DNA of 64,000 nucleotides from Massilia sp. H6 (GTDB lineage: Bacteria > Pseudomonadota > Gammaproteobacteria > Burkholderiales > Burkholderiaceae_D), in NCBI RefSeq assembly GCF_024802625.1, contig NZ_CP103371.1, forward strand, positions 558,001-622,000, in the 5' to 3' direction. Positions 7,281 to 17,745 of the stretch are shown piece after piece (position 1 is the first letter of the stretch; each line of letters starts with the position of its first letter). Made by a program: the position numbers and the translations under genes. The notes beneath the pieces are model-generated. The model was not told where the DNA came from and made no database searches. It worked only from the letters and a program-made list of their open reading frames with translations.

Positions 7281-9239
7281 ATGATCATAGAACTTTACCT
7301 CGACGCGAATGCCACGTCAGCGGTGCTGCCGGCAGCCGCCGCGGCTGCCAACGCCACCATGCAGGACTGTTTCGGCAATCCGAGCAGTAGCCACGCGGCC
7401 GGCCTGCGCGCTAAGGCCTTGCTCGATGCGACCCGCGCCGCCGCGCGTCGCGTGCTGGGCGCGGCCCGGGGGCGGGTGATGTTTACCAGTGGCGCCACCG
7501 AAGGCATCCAGACCGCGGTCCTGTCGGCGCTGTGCGCGGTGCGCGAGCGGCGCTTGCGTGGTATCTCGTGCGGCGACCTGCTGCTGGTTGGCGCCACCGA
7601 GCACAAGGCGGTGCCGGAAAGCCTGGCGCACTGGAACCGGCTGCTGGGCACGGGGTTGGAGCTGCGCACGCTGCCGGTGGACGCCGACGGGCGTCACCGG
7701 CTGGACCTGCTGCGAGAACTGGCGCCGCGCGCGGCCTTCGTGTGCACCATGGCGGCAAACAACGAGACCGGGATCGTCTCCGACCTGGACGGCATCGCGG
7801 CCGTGCTGCGCGACACCGCCAGCCCGGCGCTATGGATGGTCGACTGCGTGCAGGCGCTTGGCAAGCTGCCCCTGGCGCTGGATCGCACGCGCATCGACTA
7901 CGCGCCGTTCTCGGGTCACAAACTGTACGCCCCGAAAGGTATCGGCATGCTGTATGTGCGCGAAGACGCGCCTTACACGCCGCTGATGTGCGGCGGTGGG
8001 CAGGAAGGCGGCCAGCGCTCGGGCACCGAGAACATGGCCGGCATCGCCGCGCTTGGCGCGGTGCTCGGCGCGCTGGAAGCGGGCGGCACGTTCCGCTCCC
8101 ACGCCGGGCTGCTGGCATGCCGCGACCGGCTGGCAGCCGCGCTGCGCCAGGCCTTCCCGGATCTTGTCTGGAACGCGCCGCTGGCGCATGCCCTGCCGAC
8201 CACGCTCAATTTTTCGGTGCCGGGCCGCAGCAGCAAGGAACTGCTCGACCTGTTCGATGCCGCCGGCGTGCGCGTCAGCGCCGGCTCGGCCTGTTCGGCT
8301 GCGAAGACCGCGCCGAGCCATGTGCTCGACGCCATGGGGGTGCCGCCAGCGCGCAGCGCGGCAGCCGTGCGCATGTCGTTCGGCCCGCTGGTGGACGACG
8401 CCTTTGTCGATGCGGCCTGCGCCCGGATCCTTGACTGTGGCCGGGCATTGACGGCGGCAAGCGCGCCGGCGGGGCTGCAGCAGCTCGAAGATGGCGGCGC
8501 CAGTGGCTGGCTGCTGTTCGACCCCGCGGGGCGCGAATGCATCGCGATCGACCCCCCGCTGGCGCTGGCGCCGCGCATTGCCGCCGATCTGCGCGCGCGC
8601 AGCTGTCGGCTAACGGCCTGTTTCGACACCAGCCCGGGCGCCGGCGGGGCCGATGCGCTGGGTGAACTGATGGCGGTGGCGCCAGGCTGGCCGGGGCGGC
8701 CCACTGCCGCCGGCGCACCCGAATCGATCGCACTGGGCCAGGACCTGCTGGTCAGGAACGGCAATGCCTTTTTGCTCGGTCGTACCGACGGCGCCGGCCT
8801 GCCCGGGCACGCCGTGCGCTTCGTGTTTGGCGTCATGCCACACGAAGCGTTGATCGCCGCCACGGTTTTGTGCTGCCACCGGATGGGCGAACCCGCGGTG
8901 TCGCGGCCGGGCGCCGACGCCTTGCCCGAAGACGGCATGCATCTCGATGCGGCGGCTGCGCATGCCTTGCTGGAAGCCAATCCGGACGCCTTGCTGGTCG
9001 ACGTGCGCGAACCGCCCGAGCACGCGGCGGGCGCCGCACGCTTGCGGGGGCGCGCGGCCCAGCATGTTCCACTGTCGCAGCTGGCCGGGCAGGCCGCGGC
9101 CTGGCTCGATGGCGCAGCCCGTCCGCTGGTGTTCGTGTGCCGCAGCGGCAATCGCAGTGCCCGCGCCGCGCGCCTGTTGCGTGGTCTTGGCCACGCCCAG
9201 GCCTGGCATGTTTCGGGTGGGCTGGCGCTGGCCGGCTGA
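7281..9239 (+). CDS. Cysteine desulfurase fused to a degenerate MBL-like domain and a rhodanese domain
   Basis: 652 aa. Residues 1-390 are a class V aminotransferase-type cysteine desulfurase: the PLP lysine is Lys214 in FSGHKLYAPKG, and the sulfur-carrying cysteine is Cys338 in AGSACSAAK. Residues about 408-545 resemble the start of a metallo-beta-lactamase persulfide dioxygenase (GWLLFDPAGRECIAIDP), but where HxHxDH should stand the sequence reads FDTSPGAGGAD, so the metal site is lost. Residues about 550-652 are a rhodanese domain with Cys620 in CRSGNRS. This suggests intramolecular persulfide transfer from Cys338 to Cys620. The ATG gives the normal family N-terminus but has no visible ribosome binding site. 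It is divergent from the DecR-like gene. Confidence 0.87.
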   Translation: MIIELYLDANATSAVLPAAAAAANATMQDCFGNPSSSHAAGLRAKALLDATRAAARRVLGAARGRVMFTSGATEGIQTAVLSALCAVRERRLRGISCGDLLLVGATEHKAVPESLAHWNRLLGTGLELRTLPVDADGRHRLDLLRELAPRAAFVCTMAANNETGIVSDLDGIAAVLRDTASPALWMVDCVQALGKLPLALDRTRIDYAPFSGHKLYAPKGIGMLYVREDAPYTPLMCGGGQEGGQRSGTENMAGIAALGAVLGALEAGGTFRSHAGLLACRDRLAAALRQAFPDLVWNAPLAHALPTTLNFSVPGRSSKELLDLFDAAGVRVSAGSACSAAKTAPSHVLDAMGVPPARSAAAVRMSFGPLVDDAFVDAACARILDCGRALTAASAPAGLQQLEDGGASGWLLFDPAGRECIAIDPPLALAPRIAADLRARSCRLTACFDTSPGAGGADALGELMAVAPGWPGRPTAAGAPESIALGQDLLVRNGNAFLLGRTDGAGLPGHAVRFVFGVMPHEALIAATVLCCHRMGEPAVSRPGADALPEDGMHLDAAAAHALLEANPDALLVDVREPPEHAAGAARLRGRAAQHVPLSQLAGQAAAWLDGAARPLVFVCRSGNRSARAARLLRGLGHAQAWHVSGGLALAG

Positions 9240-9489
9240 GCTCTTCCAGACAGGTCGACAGGCCGACTGCGGCGACGGCGTCTTGCAACCCGGCCGCGCA
9301 TCGGTCTCCAGTGTACGTCACCGCACAGTGGGCGCCGCCACCTTCTTCTAGCATGGTGGTGGCCGTGCGCGCCCAGCCATGTTCGTCTACTGACCCGCCT
9401 TACTGAACCGCCCCGGGCGCCCGGCGTGCCAGCAGTCGACAGCGCACGCCTCAGTATCGAGAACCCTGTTGAACCTGGAAAAAAACCCG

Positions 9490-12400
9490 ATGGCCGAATC
9501 CGCGTCCCCGCTGCAAGCTGGTACCGGTAGCGGCGGCAATGACGTACCGATGAACGCCACGCAGCGCGCTGCCCGCCTGACCCGGCACGCGCGCCAGCTT
9601 GCATCGCGCCACCGGCTAGCCGGCGGCGACGGCGCACCCGGCCTGCGCATATTGCTCGCCACCCATGCCAGTGCGCTCGATGCGGCCGTCCAGGCGCTCG
9701 ACCGCGCGCGTCTGGACGGCCGCGACTTGCCGGACGCCGCCAGCACCATTGTCGAGCATGCATCCTTGATCGATGCCCAGTTCCGGCTGGCCCGCGGCCA
9801 GCTGTTGGGCGACGAAGGCGTGCTGCCCTGCCTGGAGCAGCCGGCCGCCGCGCGCGTGCAAGTGCTGGCGCAAGAGGTGGCCGCCCAGAACGGCGGCCGC
9901 ATCGAGCATGCCAGCCTGGCGCGCTTCATTGCCGCCTACCAGGATGGCCAGCCCAAGGACACGCCGCTGCTGCTGGCCGAGTTGCGGCTGCTTCCGGCGG
10001 CGCTGCGCCTGGCGCTGCTGGGCCGCCTGCGCGACATTGCACTGCGCTGCGAACGTGACTGCCACGCGCGGGCGCTGGCGGCAGGCTGGGCCACGCGCAT
10101 GCGCGATACCGCCGAGCACCGCTCGGGTGACCTGATCCTGCTGGTGGCCGACATGGCGCGCGCGGTCCAGCCCATGGGCAGCAGCTTCGTGGCCGAACTC
10201 ACGCGCCAGCTGCAGGGGCGGGGCGGGGCGCTGGCACAGGCGCTGGCCTGGATCGATGCGCGCCTGGCCGACGACGGCTCCAGCATCGCGCAGCAGGTGC
10301 AAGACGATGCCGACGCGCTGGCGGCGGACGCGATCGATGCTGGCCACTGCCTGGCCAGCCTGCGCCAGTTCGGCGCGATCGACTGGCGCGCGCTGCTAGA
10401 AGAAACCAGCCCGGTCGAGGCCAGTTTGCGCGCCGACCCGGCCGGATGCTATGCGCGCATGGATGGCCCAACCCGCGACCTGTACCGGCACAGCATCGAA
10501 ACACTGGCGCGCAGCAGCAGGCGGCTCGAGTCCGAGGTGGCCGAAGCGGCGCTGGCGCTGGCAGACGTGCACCGGGCGCCGGCCGAAGGCGGCCTTGACC
10601 CGCGCCAGCGCCATATTGGTTACTACCTGTGCGGTCCGGGCGCCGGCGCGCTCGAGGCGCGCCTTCAGGCGCGACCTGGCGCCGACGCGTGGCTGCGCCG
10701 GCGCGCTGGTGCCACGTCGCTTGCGCTGCGCATCGGCGCCACTTGCCTGCTCACGCTGCTGTTTGCAGTGGCCGCCGTCGTCTGCGCGCGCCAGGGCGGT
10801 GCCGGCCTCGCGCTGCAGGCCATTGTTGCGCTGCTGGCGCTGACCGGCGCCAGCGCGCTGGCCACGGCGCTGGTCGACCTGATGGCGACCTGGCTGGCAC
10901 GTCCCCCCGCCACGCCACGCATGGACTTCAGCCATGGCATACCGAGCCAGGCCCAGGCACTGGTGGCGGTGTCCGCGCGCCTGACGACCGGTGCCCAGGT
11001 CGACGCCCTGTGCCGCGACCTGGAAGTGCGCTACCTGGCCAACCGCGACCCGCGCCTGCGATTGTGCCTGCTGGCCGACCTGCACGATGCCGACGCCGAA
11101 GCGCTGCCCGGCGATGCGGCACTGGTCGAGCGCGCGGTCCTGGCCATCGAGGCCCTCAACCGCAAGCATGCCCAGCGCCACAGCTTCGAGACGCAGGACG
11201 AAGACGGCCAGCCGGTCACGCTCACGCAGCGCGTCGAACCGTTCCTGATGCTGCAGCGTCCGCGCACCTGGAACAGCGGCGAGCAGGCCTGGATCGGCCG
11301 TGCGCGCCGCCGCGGCCAGCTCGCCGACCTGAATGCCTGTCTGGCCGCGCGCGGGGCCGACTGCGGGCGCGAGCGTTTTTCCCGCACCGCTGGAAACACG
11401 ACCGGCCTGGCGGAAGTACGCTACGTGATCACGCTCGACGCCGCGATCGACCTGCCGCGCGACGCAGCCAGGCAACTGGTCGGCGCCATGGCCCATCCGC
11501 TGAACCAGCCGGTGCTCGATGCCGGCGGCACCCGTATCCTCGAGGGCCACGCCATGCTGCGTCCGGTCATCGGTGGCGCGCTGCCCGGCAGGCAGGGCAC
11601 GCGCTACCAGCGCCTGTGGGCCGGGGCGCGCGGTACCTGGGCCGCGGCGCTGGCCGGACACCAATGCGACACCCAGGGCATGTTCGGCTGGGCCGCGATC
11701 TACGACGTCGATGCCTACGAGCGGGTACTGCGCGAACGCCTGCCCGACGATGCGCTGCTCAAGCCAGGCGCGGTCGACGAGGGTTGCCTGCATGCCGCGC
11801 ATGACTGCGGCGTCCGGCTCGAAGAAGCCTTCCCCGACAGCTACGGCGAGCACGCCGTGCGCCGCCACCGCACGGTGCGCGCGGCCTGGCAGTCGGCGGG
11901 CTGGGTGCGCGCTGTCGTGGGCCAGGCCGGCACGCCGCGCGAAGCCAACCCCATGACGCCAGCCTACCGCTGGCAGCTGGTCGATGCGCTGCGCGACAGC
12001 CTGGTGGCCCCGGCGCTGGTGTTGCTGCTGGTGCTGTGCTGGAGCACGCTGGCCGCGCCCGCGTTCTGGATCGGCGCCGTGCTGTCGGTATTGTTCTTGC
12101 CTGCGCTGGCCGGCAGCCTGGTGGCGCTGGCCGACCGGCCGCACGACGCTCCCTGGCGCCAGCACCTCGATGCCTGGGCCCGCGGTGCCAGGGTGGCGCT
12201 GGTGCGCGCGGCGCTGGCGGCCAGCTTCCTGCCACATGCCGCGTGGTGCCAGCTCGATGGCATCGCGCGCGCGGTATGGCGCCGCCACGTGTCGCGCCGG
12301 CGCCAGCTCGAGTGGCGCTTGCCGGCGCTGTCGCGTCCCGGCCGCGTGATCGCCAACAACTGGATCACGATGTGGATTTCGCCGACGCTGTCCGTGGCGG

Positions 12401-15400
12401 TTGCCTTGTTGCTGACCTTCGCCAACCCCTATTCTCTGTTTACTGCCGCGCCGGTGTTGCTGGTGTGGTTCCTGTCGCCGGTGCTTGCGTGGTGGACCAG
12501 CCTGCCGCTGCGCCAGCGTCCACCGCGCCTGACGGCGGCGCGGCATGCCTTTGTACAGCGCCTGGCGCGGCGCAGCTGGAGCTTCTTCGAAGATCACGCA
12601 GGCCCGCACAACAACTGGCTGCCGCCAGAAAGCGTGCAGGAACATCCCCATCCGCTGGTGGACGCACGCACCACTCCGGGCGCCATGGCGCTTGGCCTGC
12701 TGGCCACGCTTGCTGCGCGCGATTTCGGCTACCTGCCGCTGGGCGCATTGCTCGGGCGGCTCGACGCCGCGCTGGCGTCGATGGCGCTGCTCGAGCGCTG
12801 GCACGGCCACTATCTTGCCGCCTACGACAACGCCAGCCTCGCGCCGTGCGAACCGGCCTGCGTGGCGACGGCCGACAGCGGCTGGATGGCGCTGTCGATG
12901 CGCACGCTGGCTGCGGGCCTCGACGAACTGGCCGATGCGCCGGTTGCCGGCCCCCAGGCGCTGGACGGAATCCGCGCCGCGCTGCACGTGGTCGACGAGC
13001 TGGCCGCGGGGCAATCCGCTCCGGTGCGCCAGCTGGTCGCTGCGATATGGGCCGCGCTCGACCCGAAGCGCTGCCGCGCGACCGACACCTTGCCCGGCCT
13101 GTCCGAATGCCTGCGCCATGCCGCCGATGCCGCCGATGCGCTCGAAGCCGCCGTGGCCGAGGGTCATGCGCAGGACCTGCGCGACTGGGCACGGCGTCTG
13201 GCGGCGCAATGCCACGCGGTGCGCGACGACTTGTTGACCCTGACGCCGTGGATACGCGCGACGCAAGAATATGTGTTCGACGCCAGCCTGACGCGCATTC
13301 CGACGCTGCGCGAACTTGCCGCCATCGAGCCAGCGGCCGGCACCCACCACGACCTGGCGCGGCTGGTACGTGATGGCCGCACCCAGGCCGCTGCGCTCCT
13401 GGCGCAAGCTGCTGAGCTGGCAGCCCAGGCCCGCAGCCTGGGCGCGATGGACTTCGCCGCGCTGCTCGATCCGCACACCGGCATACTCTCGGCTGGTTGC
13501 CACATCCGCGAAGGCCGGCTCGATACCGACAGTTGCGACCTGCTCGCCAGTGAAGCGAGCATGGCCAGCTTCGTGGCGGTGGCGCAGGGCCAGTTGCCTC
13601 AGCAGCAATGGTGGAGCCTGGGACGGCCGCTGCGCATCGCCGGCGCCGAGCAGCTGCTGCTGTCGCGCTCGGGCGCGCTGTCGGATTACCTGGCGCCGCA
13701 GCTTTTGATGCCGTCGTGGCGCGAGTGCCTGCTCGAGCATGCCGGCCACGCCGCCGTGCGCGCCCAGGTGGAGCACGGGCGCCAGCATGACATGCCCTGG
13801 GGTTTTTCGGAGTCGGCCTGTAATGCAGTCGATGCCGCCCTGCGCTTTGAGTTGCACCGTTTCGGGGTGCCGGCGGCGGCCTTGCGGCGCGCCGCGCAAA
13901 CCGACCTGGTGGCCGCGCCGTATGCGGCCATGCTGGCGCTGCCGCTGGCCCCATCACTGGCCCTGGCCAATCTCGAACGCATGGCGCACCAAGGCCTGGA
14001 CGGCGCATATGGTTTCGTCGATGCGGTCGACCATACGCCCGGTCGCCTGCCACATGGCGAGCAGCAGCATGTCGTACGCACGGTAGTGGCGCGTCACCAG
14101 GGCATGGGACTGCTCGCGCTGCTGCAGTCGCTGCACGACGCGCCGATGCAGCGCCGCTTCGCCGCCGATCCCGAACTGCGCGCGGCGTTGCCGCTGCTGC
14201 AGGAGCCGCTGCCTTCGCGCGGGGCCTCGCCGCCTGCCGCCTATGGCGGCGCGGCGCGCCCGGCGGCGCCGAGCGGCGCGCGCGTGATCGACCGCGCCGC
14301 CAGCGCCATGCCAGAAGTGCAGCTGCTTTCGAATGGCTGCTATCACGTGATGCTGGCGAGCGACGCGAGCGGCTACAGCCGGTGGGGCGACACCCAGCTC
14401 ACGCGCTGGCAGCCCGATCCCCTGGGAGGCGGTGGCGGCCTCGGATGCGTGCTGCGCGACAGCGCATCCGGCGACACCTGGTCGGCGGCGCAGGCCCCGG
14501 CATCTGGCGAACCGGAACGCTTCCAGGCCGTTTTCGCCGAAGCGCGCGCAGTGTTCGAGCGCGAAGAGCGCGGCTTGGCCATCGTGTGCGACGTGGTGGT
14601 GGCCCCGAACGACGATGTCGAGCTGCGGCGACTGCGCATCCGCAACACGCTGGCCCTGCCGCGGACCCTTGAACTCACCAGTCATGTCGTGCTGGCGCCG
14701 CCGCACGCGGCGCAGGGCGAACCCGGCCAGCCGGTGCGCATCGACGACGCGGCGCAGGCGATGCTGTGCTCGTTCGGGGCGGGCGCGCCTTCGGTGCTGC
14801 ACATGATGACGGTGCGCGCACAGGCCAGTGCACCGGTGTTTTGCAGCACCTGCCTGGATCCTGCCGACGCGCTGCCGCCGCTGGATGACGCGCCGCACGC
14901 GCCGGCGCTGGCGATCCGGCGCAGCATCACGCTGGCGCCCGGCCAAGAGGTGACCGTTGACCTGGTGCTGGGCGCGGCCGCCACTCCCGCCGCCGCGCGC
15001 GCCCTGGCGCTGCGCTATCTCGACGCGCAGGCCGTGGCCGGGGCGATCGACGCCGCATGGATCCACGGCCAGGCCTTCCTGCGCCACGCCGGCCTGGGTG
15101 AGGCGCAGGCCCAGCTCTACAACCGGCTGGCCGGCTGCCTGCTCGATCCGGTGCCAGGACTGCGCGCCGACGCCGGCGTCATCGAACGCAACGTACGCGG
15201 CCGCGCCGCCTTGCACGCCTATGGCGTGGGCGCCGGCCGCCCGCTGCTGGTGCTGGTGCCGGGCCAGAACAGCGCCCTGGTAAGCGAAACCCTGCTGGCG
15301 CATGCCTACTGGAATGCGCGCGGCCTTGGCGCCGACGTGCTGGTGCTGTGCGACAGCCGCACCATGCGCGACGAAGTGGCCGGCCTGGCGCTGGGCGCCC

Positions 15401-17745
15401 AGGACGGCATTCGTGTGCATCTGCTGGAAGATATCGAGCAAGAAGACCGCATCTTGCTGCGCGCGGCGGCGCATGTGCTGCTGCTGGGCGAGCACGGGTC
15501 GCTGGCCGACCAGCTGCGCCGCGCGGCGCCGGCCATGCCGGCCTGGCCCGCGCCCTTCACCGCTCCCTCTACCGCTCCCTCTGCCGCGCGCGCGAACGCC
15601 GGCCAATGGAGCGCCGGCACTCCGGCGCCGTTCGACGAGCCGCTTCAGTACGGAGACGGGGTGGGCGCTTATTCGGCGGATGGACGCGAATATCTGATCC
15701 AGGGCAGCCAGTCGGTGCCGGCGCCATTGGCGAACCTACTTGCAAACAAGCTGGCAAACGCCGGTTTCGGCGCCACGGCCGCGGCCGACGGCAAGGGCGG
15801 CACCTGGTATGGCCGCGACGACCTGCGCCTGACGGCGCACGACGGCGAAGCGTTTTATCTGCGCGACGACGACAGCGGCGCGGCCTGGTCGCCGACGCCG
15901 TGGCCGATGCCCTCGGGCCAGCCTTACCTGACGCGCCACGGCTTCGGCTACACGCAGTACGAACACGAGGCGCATGGAATCCGATCGACGCTGCGCTGTT
16001 TCGTCGCGCCTGGAGACGCATTGAAATATTCCGTGCTCAGGCTGCGCAACAATTCCAGCACGCCGCGGCGGCTGTCGGTGACCGGGTACGTACAATGGCT
16101 GATGGACGATGCCGCCCTGGCCCCCGGCCTGCAGGTGGTCACTAGCATCGACGTCGCCAGCGGCGCCCTGATGGCCCGCAATGCCTTCGGCACTGGGTTC
16201 GGCGAACGGGTTGGATTCTTCCATGTCGAGGCAGCACAGGTGGCGTGTACTGCCGACCGGCGCGAATTTGTCGGGCGCCACCGTAGCCTGGCGCGGCCGG
16301 CAGCGCTCGAACGCAGCAGCTTGTCGGGGGCGTTCGGCGCCGCGCTCGATCCGTGTGCGGCCCTGCAGGTGGTGGTCGAGCTGCGTCCTGACGCAGAAAC
16401 CGAACTGGTGTTCCTGCTCGGCGTGGCCGGGCCAGACAGCCTGGCGGCGAGCCGGGTCGTGCAGCAGCACGGCGGCGCCAAGGGCGCGGCGCTGGCGCTG
16501 CGCCAGGTGCATGCCTTCTGGGACGACCTGCTCGGCACCGTGCGCGTCGAGACGCCGGATGCGGCCTTCGATCTCTTTGCCAACGGCTGGCTGCCCTACG
16601 GCGCGCTGGCCGGCACCATGGGCGCCAGTCCTGCCCGGCAATTACAGGGCGCCATGGCAGCGGTGCACGGTAGCCCGGCCACGCTGCGCGCGGCGCTGTT
16701 GCGGGCTGCGCGCGAGGACATCGGCGGCGCGCACTGCCTGGTCGAGGATTTCTTGTGGCTGCCTTTCGCACTGCACCGGTATGCCAGCGTGACCGGCGAC
16801 TATGGCGTGCTGCGCGAACCGACAGGCGGCGATCCGTCGAGCGGCACGCGCCTGGCGGGCGACGATCTGTACCAGTACTGCGTGCATGGCCTGCGCGGCT
16901 GCCTGCGCTTTGGCGCGCGCGGGCTGCCCTTGCAGGGCGCCCGCATGCACGAAGGCGGCCAGCGTTCGGCCAACCAGTCCGAGAGCGTGCGGCTGGCCTT
17001 TGTGCTCGCCACCGTGCTGCAGCGCTTCGCCGAGGTAGCGGATCGGCGCGCCGATTTTGGTTTCGCCACTACCTGCCGCGGCGCCGTGCTGGCGCTGAAG
17101 GCGCAGGCGGAAGAACATGGCTGGGATGGTGGCGCCTATGGCATTGCTGGCGCCGATGGCGACAGCGCCGTGGCAACGCAGGCCTGGGCCGCGCTGGCCG
17201 GCGCCGACCCCGCCCGCGTCCAGCCTGCGCTGGCGGGCAGCGCCACGGCCACGCCGCAGGATGGGCGCAGCGCCGCATGGATGGCGCTGGCCCTGGGCGG
17301 CGACGGCGCGGCCACACGTGCCTGGGAGGTGATCCGCGCGTCGAACCCGGTCGCACCGTCGGCTACCGGAGCTGCGTCTTGCTGCTACGCTGGCGCCCCT
17401 TGTATCATGATCGACGGCGTGGTCGCCGGCTGGACCCAAATCTTGCTGACCGACGCGCTGCTCGGCCTTGGGCGCACGCTCGACTGCCTGGCGCTGGCGC
17501 CGCTGCTGCCGGCAGGCTGGGACAGCTTGCGCATGCGTTACCGCAGCGGCCGCACCGATTATCTGGTCACGGTACGGCGCGCAACGGTAGGCGAGCGGCT
17601 CGTTCTCGACGGCCAGCCGCACCAAGGAAATACGATCGACCTCGTCGACGATGGGCGCGAGCACACCATCGACGTGTATGTGGAACGCCAGCCGGCCGAA
17701 GCCATGGCCAGCCATCACGACAACCATTCAGGAACCAAGACATGA
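9490..17745 (+). CDS. NdvB-like cyclic beta-glucan synthase homologue with eroded catalytic motifs
   Basis: 2751 aa from ATG 9490 (an in-frame TTG at 9469 is the alternative). Full NdvB-type architecture: N-terminal region, membrane segments (about 408-470, then two groups between about 835 and 1010), a GT84-like domain between them, a glycoamylase-like domain (about 1310-1570, with PWGFSESACNAVDAA and RHQGMGLLALLQSLHD), then two GH94-type modules. Key motifs differ from canonical NdvB as I recall it: ITLDADT is ITLDAAI (650-653), the RRHRWTRGDWQ-type motif is RRHRTVRAAWQ (791-801), and the GH94 DWND acid motif is absent (ARMHEGGQ after GLPLQG, 2478-2483). The HWWHPP segment is also missing before VEDFLWLP. 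The frame has no stops. It overlaps the Tsx-like gene by ATGA. Confidence 0.82.
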   Translation: MAESASPLQAGTGSGGNDVPMNATQRAARLTRHARQLASRHRLAGGDGAPGLRILLATHASALDAAVQALDRARLDGRDLPDAASTIVEHASLIDAQFRLARGQLLGDEGVLPCLEQPAAARVQVLAQEVAAQNGGRIEHASLARFIAAYQDGQPKDTPLLLAELRLLPAALRLALLGRLRDIALRCERDCHARALAAGWATRMRDTAEHRSGDLILLVADMARAVQPMGSSFVAELTRQLQGRGGALAQALAWIDARLADDGSSIAQQVQDDADALAADAIDAGHCLASLRQFGAIDWRALLEETSPVEASLRADPAGCYARMDGPTRDLYRHSIETLARSSRRLESEVAEAALALADVHRAPAEGGLDPRQRHIGYYLCGPGAGALEARLQARPGADAWLRRRAGATSLALRIGATCLLTLLFAVAAVVCARQGGAGLALQAIVALLALTGASALATALVDLMATWLARPPATPRMDFSHGIPSQAQALVAVSARLTTGAQVDALCRDLEVRYLANRDPRLRLCLLADLHDADAEALPGDAALVERAVLAIEALNRKHAQRHSFETQDEDGQPVTLTQRVEPFLMLQRPRTWNSGEQAWIGRARRRGQLADLNACLAARGADCGRERFSRTAGNTTGLAEVRYVITLDAAIDLPRDAARQLVGAMAHPLNQPVLDAGGTRILEGHAMLRPVIGGALPGRQGTRYQRLWAGARGTWAAALAGHQCDTQGMFGWAAIYDVDAYERVLRERLPDDALLKPGAVDEGCLHAAHDCGVRLEEAFPDSYGEHAVRRHRTVRAAWQSAGWVRAVVGQAGTPREANPMTPAYRWQLVDALRDSLVAPALVLLLVLCWSTLAAPAFWIGAVLSVLFLPALAGSLVALADRPHDAPWRQHLDAWARGARVALVRAALAASFLPHAAWCQLDGIARAVWRRHVSRRRQLEWRLPALSRPGRVIANNWITMWISPTLSVAVALLLTFANPYSLFTAAPVLLVWFLSPVLAWWTSLPLRQRPPRLTAARHAFVQRLARRSWSFFEDHAGPHNNWLPPESVQEHPHPLVDARTTPGAMALGLLATLAARDFGYLPLGALLGRLDAALASMALLERWHGHYLAAYDNASLAPCEPACVATADSGWMALSMRTLAAGLDELADAPVAGPQALDGIRAALHVVDELAAGQSAPVRQLVAAIWAALDPKRCRATDTLPGLSECLRHAADAADALEAAVAEGHAQDLRDWARRLAAQCHAVRDDLLTLTPWIRATQEYVFDASLTRIPTLRELAAIEPAAGTHHDLARLVRDGRTQAAALLAQAAELAAQARSLGAMDFAALLDPHTGILSAGCHIREGRLDTDSCDLLASEASMASFVAVAQGQLPQQQWWSLGRPLRIAGAEQLLLSRSGALSDYLAPQLLMPSWRECLLEHAGHAAVRAQVEHGRQHDMPWGFSESACNAVDAALRFELHRFGVPAAALRRAAQTDLVAAPYAAMLALPLAPSLALANLERMAHQGLDGAYGFVDAVDHTPGRLPHGEQQHVVRTVVARHQGMGLLALLQSLHDAPMQRRFAADPELRAALPLLQEPLPSRGASPPAAYGGAARPAAPSGARVIDRAASAMPEVQLLSNGCYHVMLASDASGYSRWGDTQLTRWQPDPLGGGGGLGCVLRDSASGDTWSAAQAPASGEPERFQAVFAEARAVFEREERGLAIVCDVVVAPNDDVELRRLRIRNTLALPRTLELTSHVVLAPPHAAQGEPGQPVRIDDAAQAMLCSFGAGAPSVLHMMTVRAQASAPVFCSTCLDPADALPPLDDAPHAPALAIRRSITLAPGQEVTVDLVLGAAATPAAARALALRYLDAQAVAGAIDAAWIHGQAFLRHAGLGEAQAQLYNRLAGCLLDPVPGLRADAGVIERNVRGRAALHAYGVGAGRPLLVLVPGQNSALVSETLLAHAYWNARGLGADVLVLCDSRTMRDEVAGLALGAQDGIRVHLLEDIEQEDRILLRAAAHVLLLGEHGSLADQLRRAAPAMPAWPAPFTAPSTAPSAARANAGQWSAGTPAPFDEPLQYGDGVGAYSADGREYLIQGSQSVPAPLANLLANKLANAGFGATAAADGKGGTWYGRDDLRLTAHDGEAFYLRDDDSGAAWSPTPWPMPSGQPYLTRHGFGYTQYEHEAHGIRSTLRCFVAPGDALKYSVLRLRNNSSTPRRLSVTGYVQWLMDDAALAPGLQVVTSIDVASGALMARNAFGTGFGERVGFFHVEAAQVACTADRREFVGRHRSLARPAALERSSLSGAFGAALDPCAALQVVVELRPDAETELVFLLGVAGPDSLAASRVVQQHGGAKGAALALRQVHAFWDDLLGTVRVETPDAAFDLFANGWLPYGALAGTMGASPARQLQGAMAAVHGSPATLRAALLRAAREDIGGAHCLVEDFLWLPFALHRYASVTGDYGVLREPTGGDPSSGTRLAGDDLYQYCVHGLRGCLRFGARGLPLQGARMHEGGQRSANQSESVRLAFVLATVLQRFAEVADRRADFGFATTCRGAVLALKAQAEEHGWDGGAYGIAGADGDSAVATQAWAALAGADPARVQPALAGSATATPQDGRSAAWMALALGGDGAATRAWEVIRASNPVAPSATGAASCCYAGAPCIMIDGVVAGWTQILLTDALLGLGRTLDCLALAPLLPAGWDSLRMRYRSGRTDYLVTVRRATVGERLVLDGQPHQGNTIDLVDDGREHTIDVYVERQPAEAMASHHDNHSGTKT

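Noticed and set aside
10396..13899. 1167-codon open frame antisense to the NdvB-like gene
   Set aside because: High GC leaves long open frames opposite real genes; the product is Arg/Gln/His-rich with no family pattern, while the sense frame matches NdvB domains along its length.
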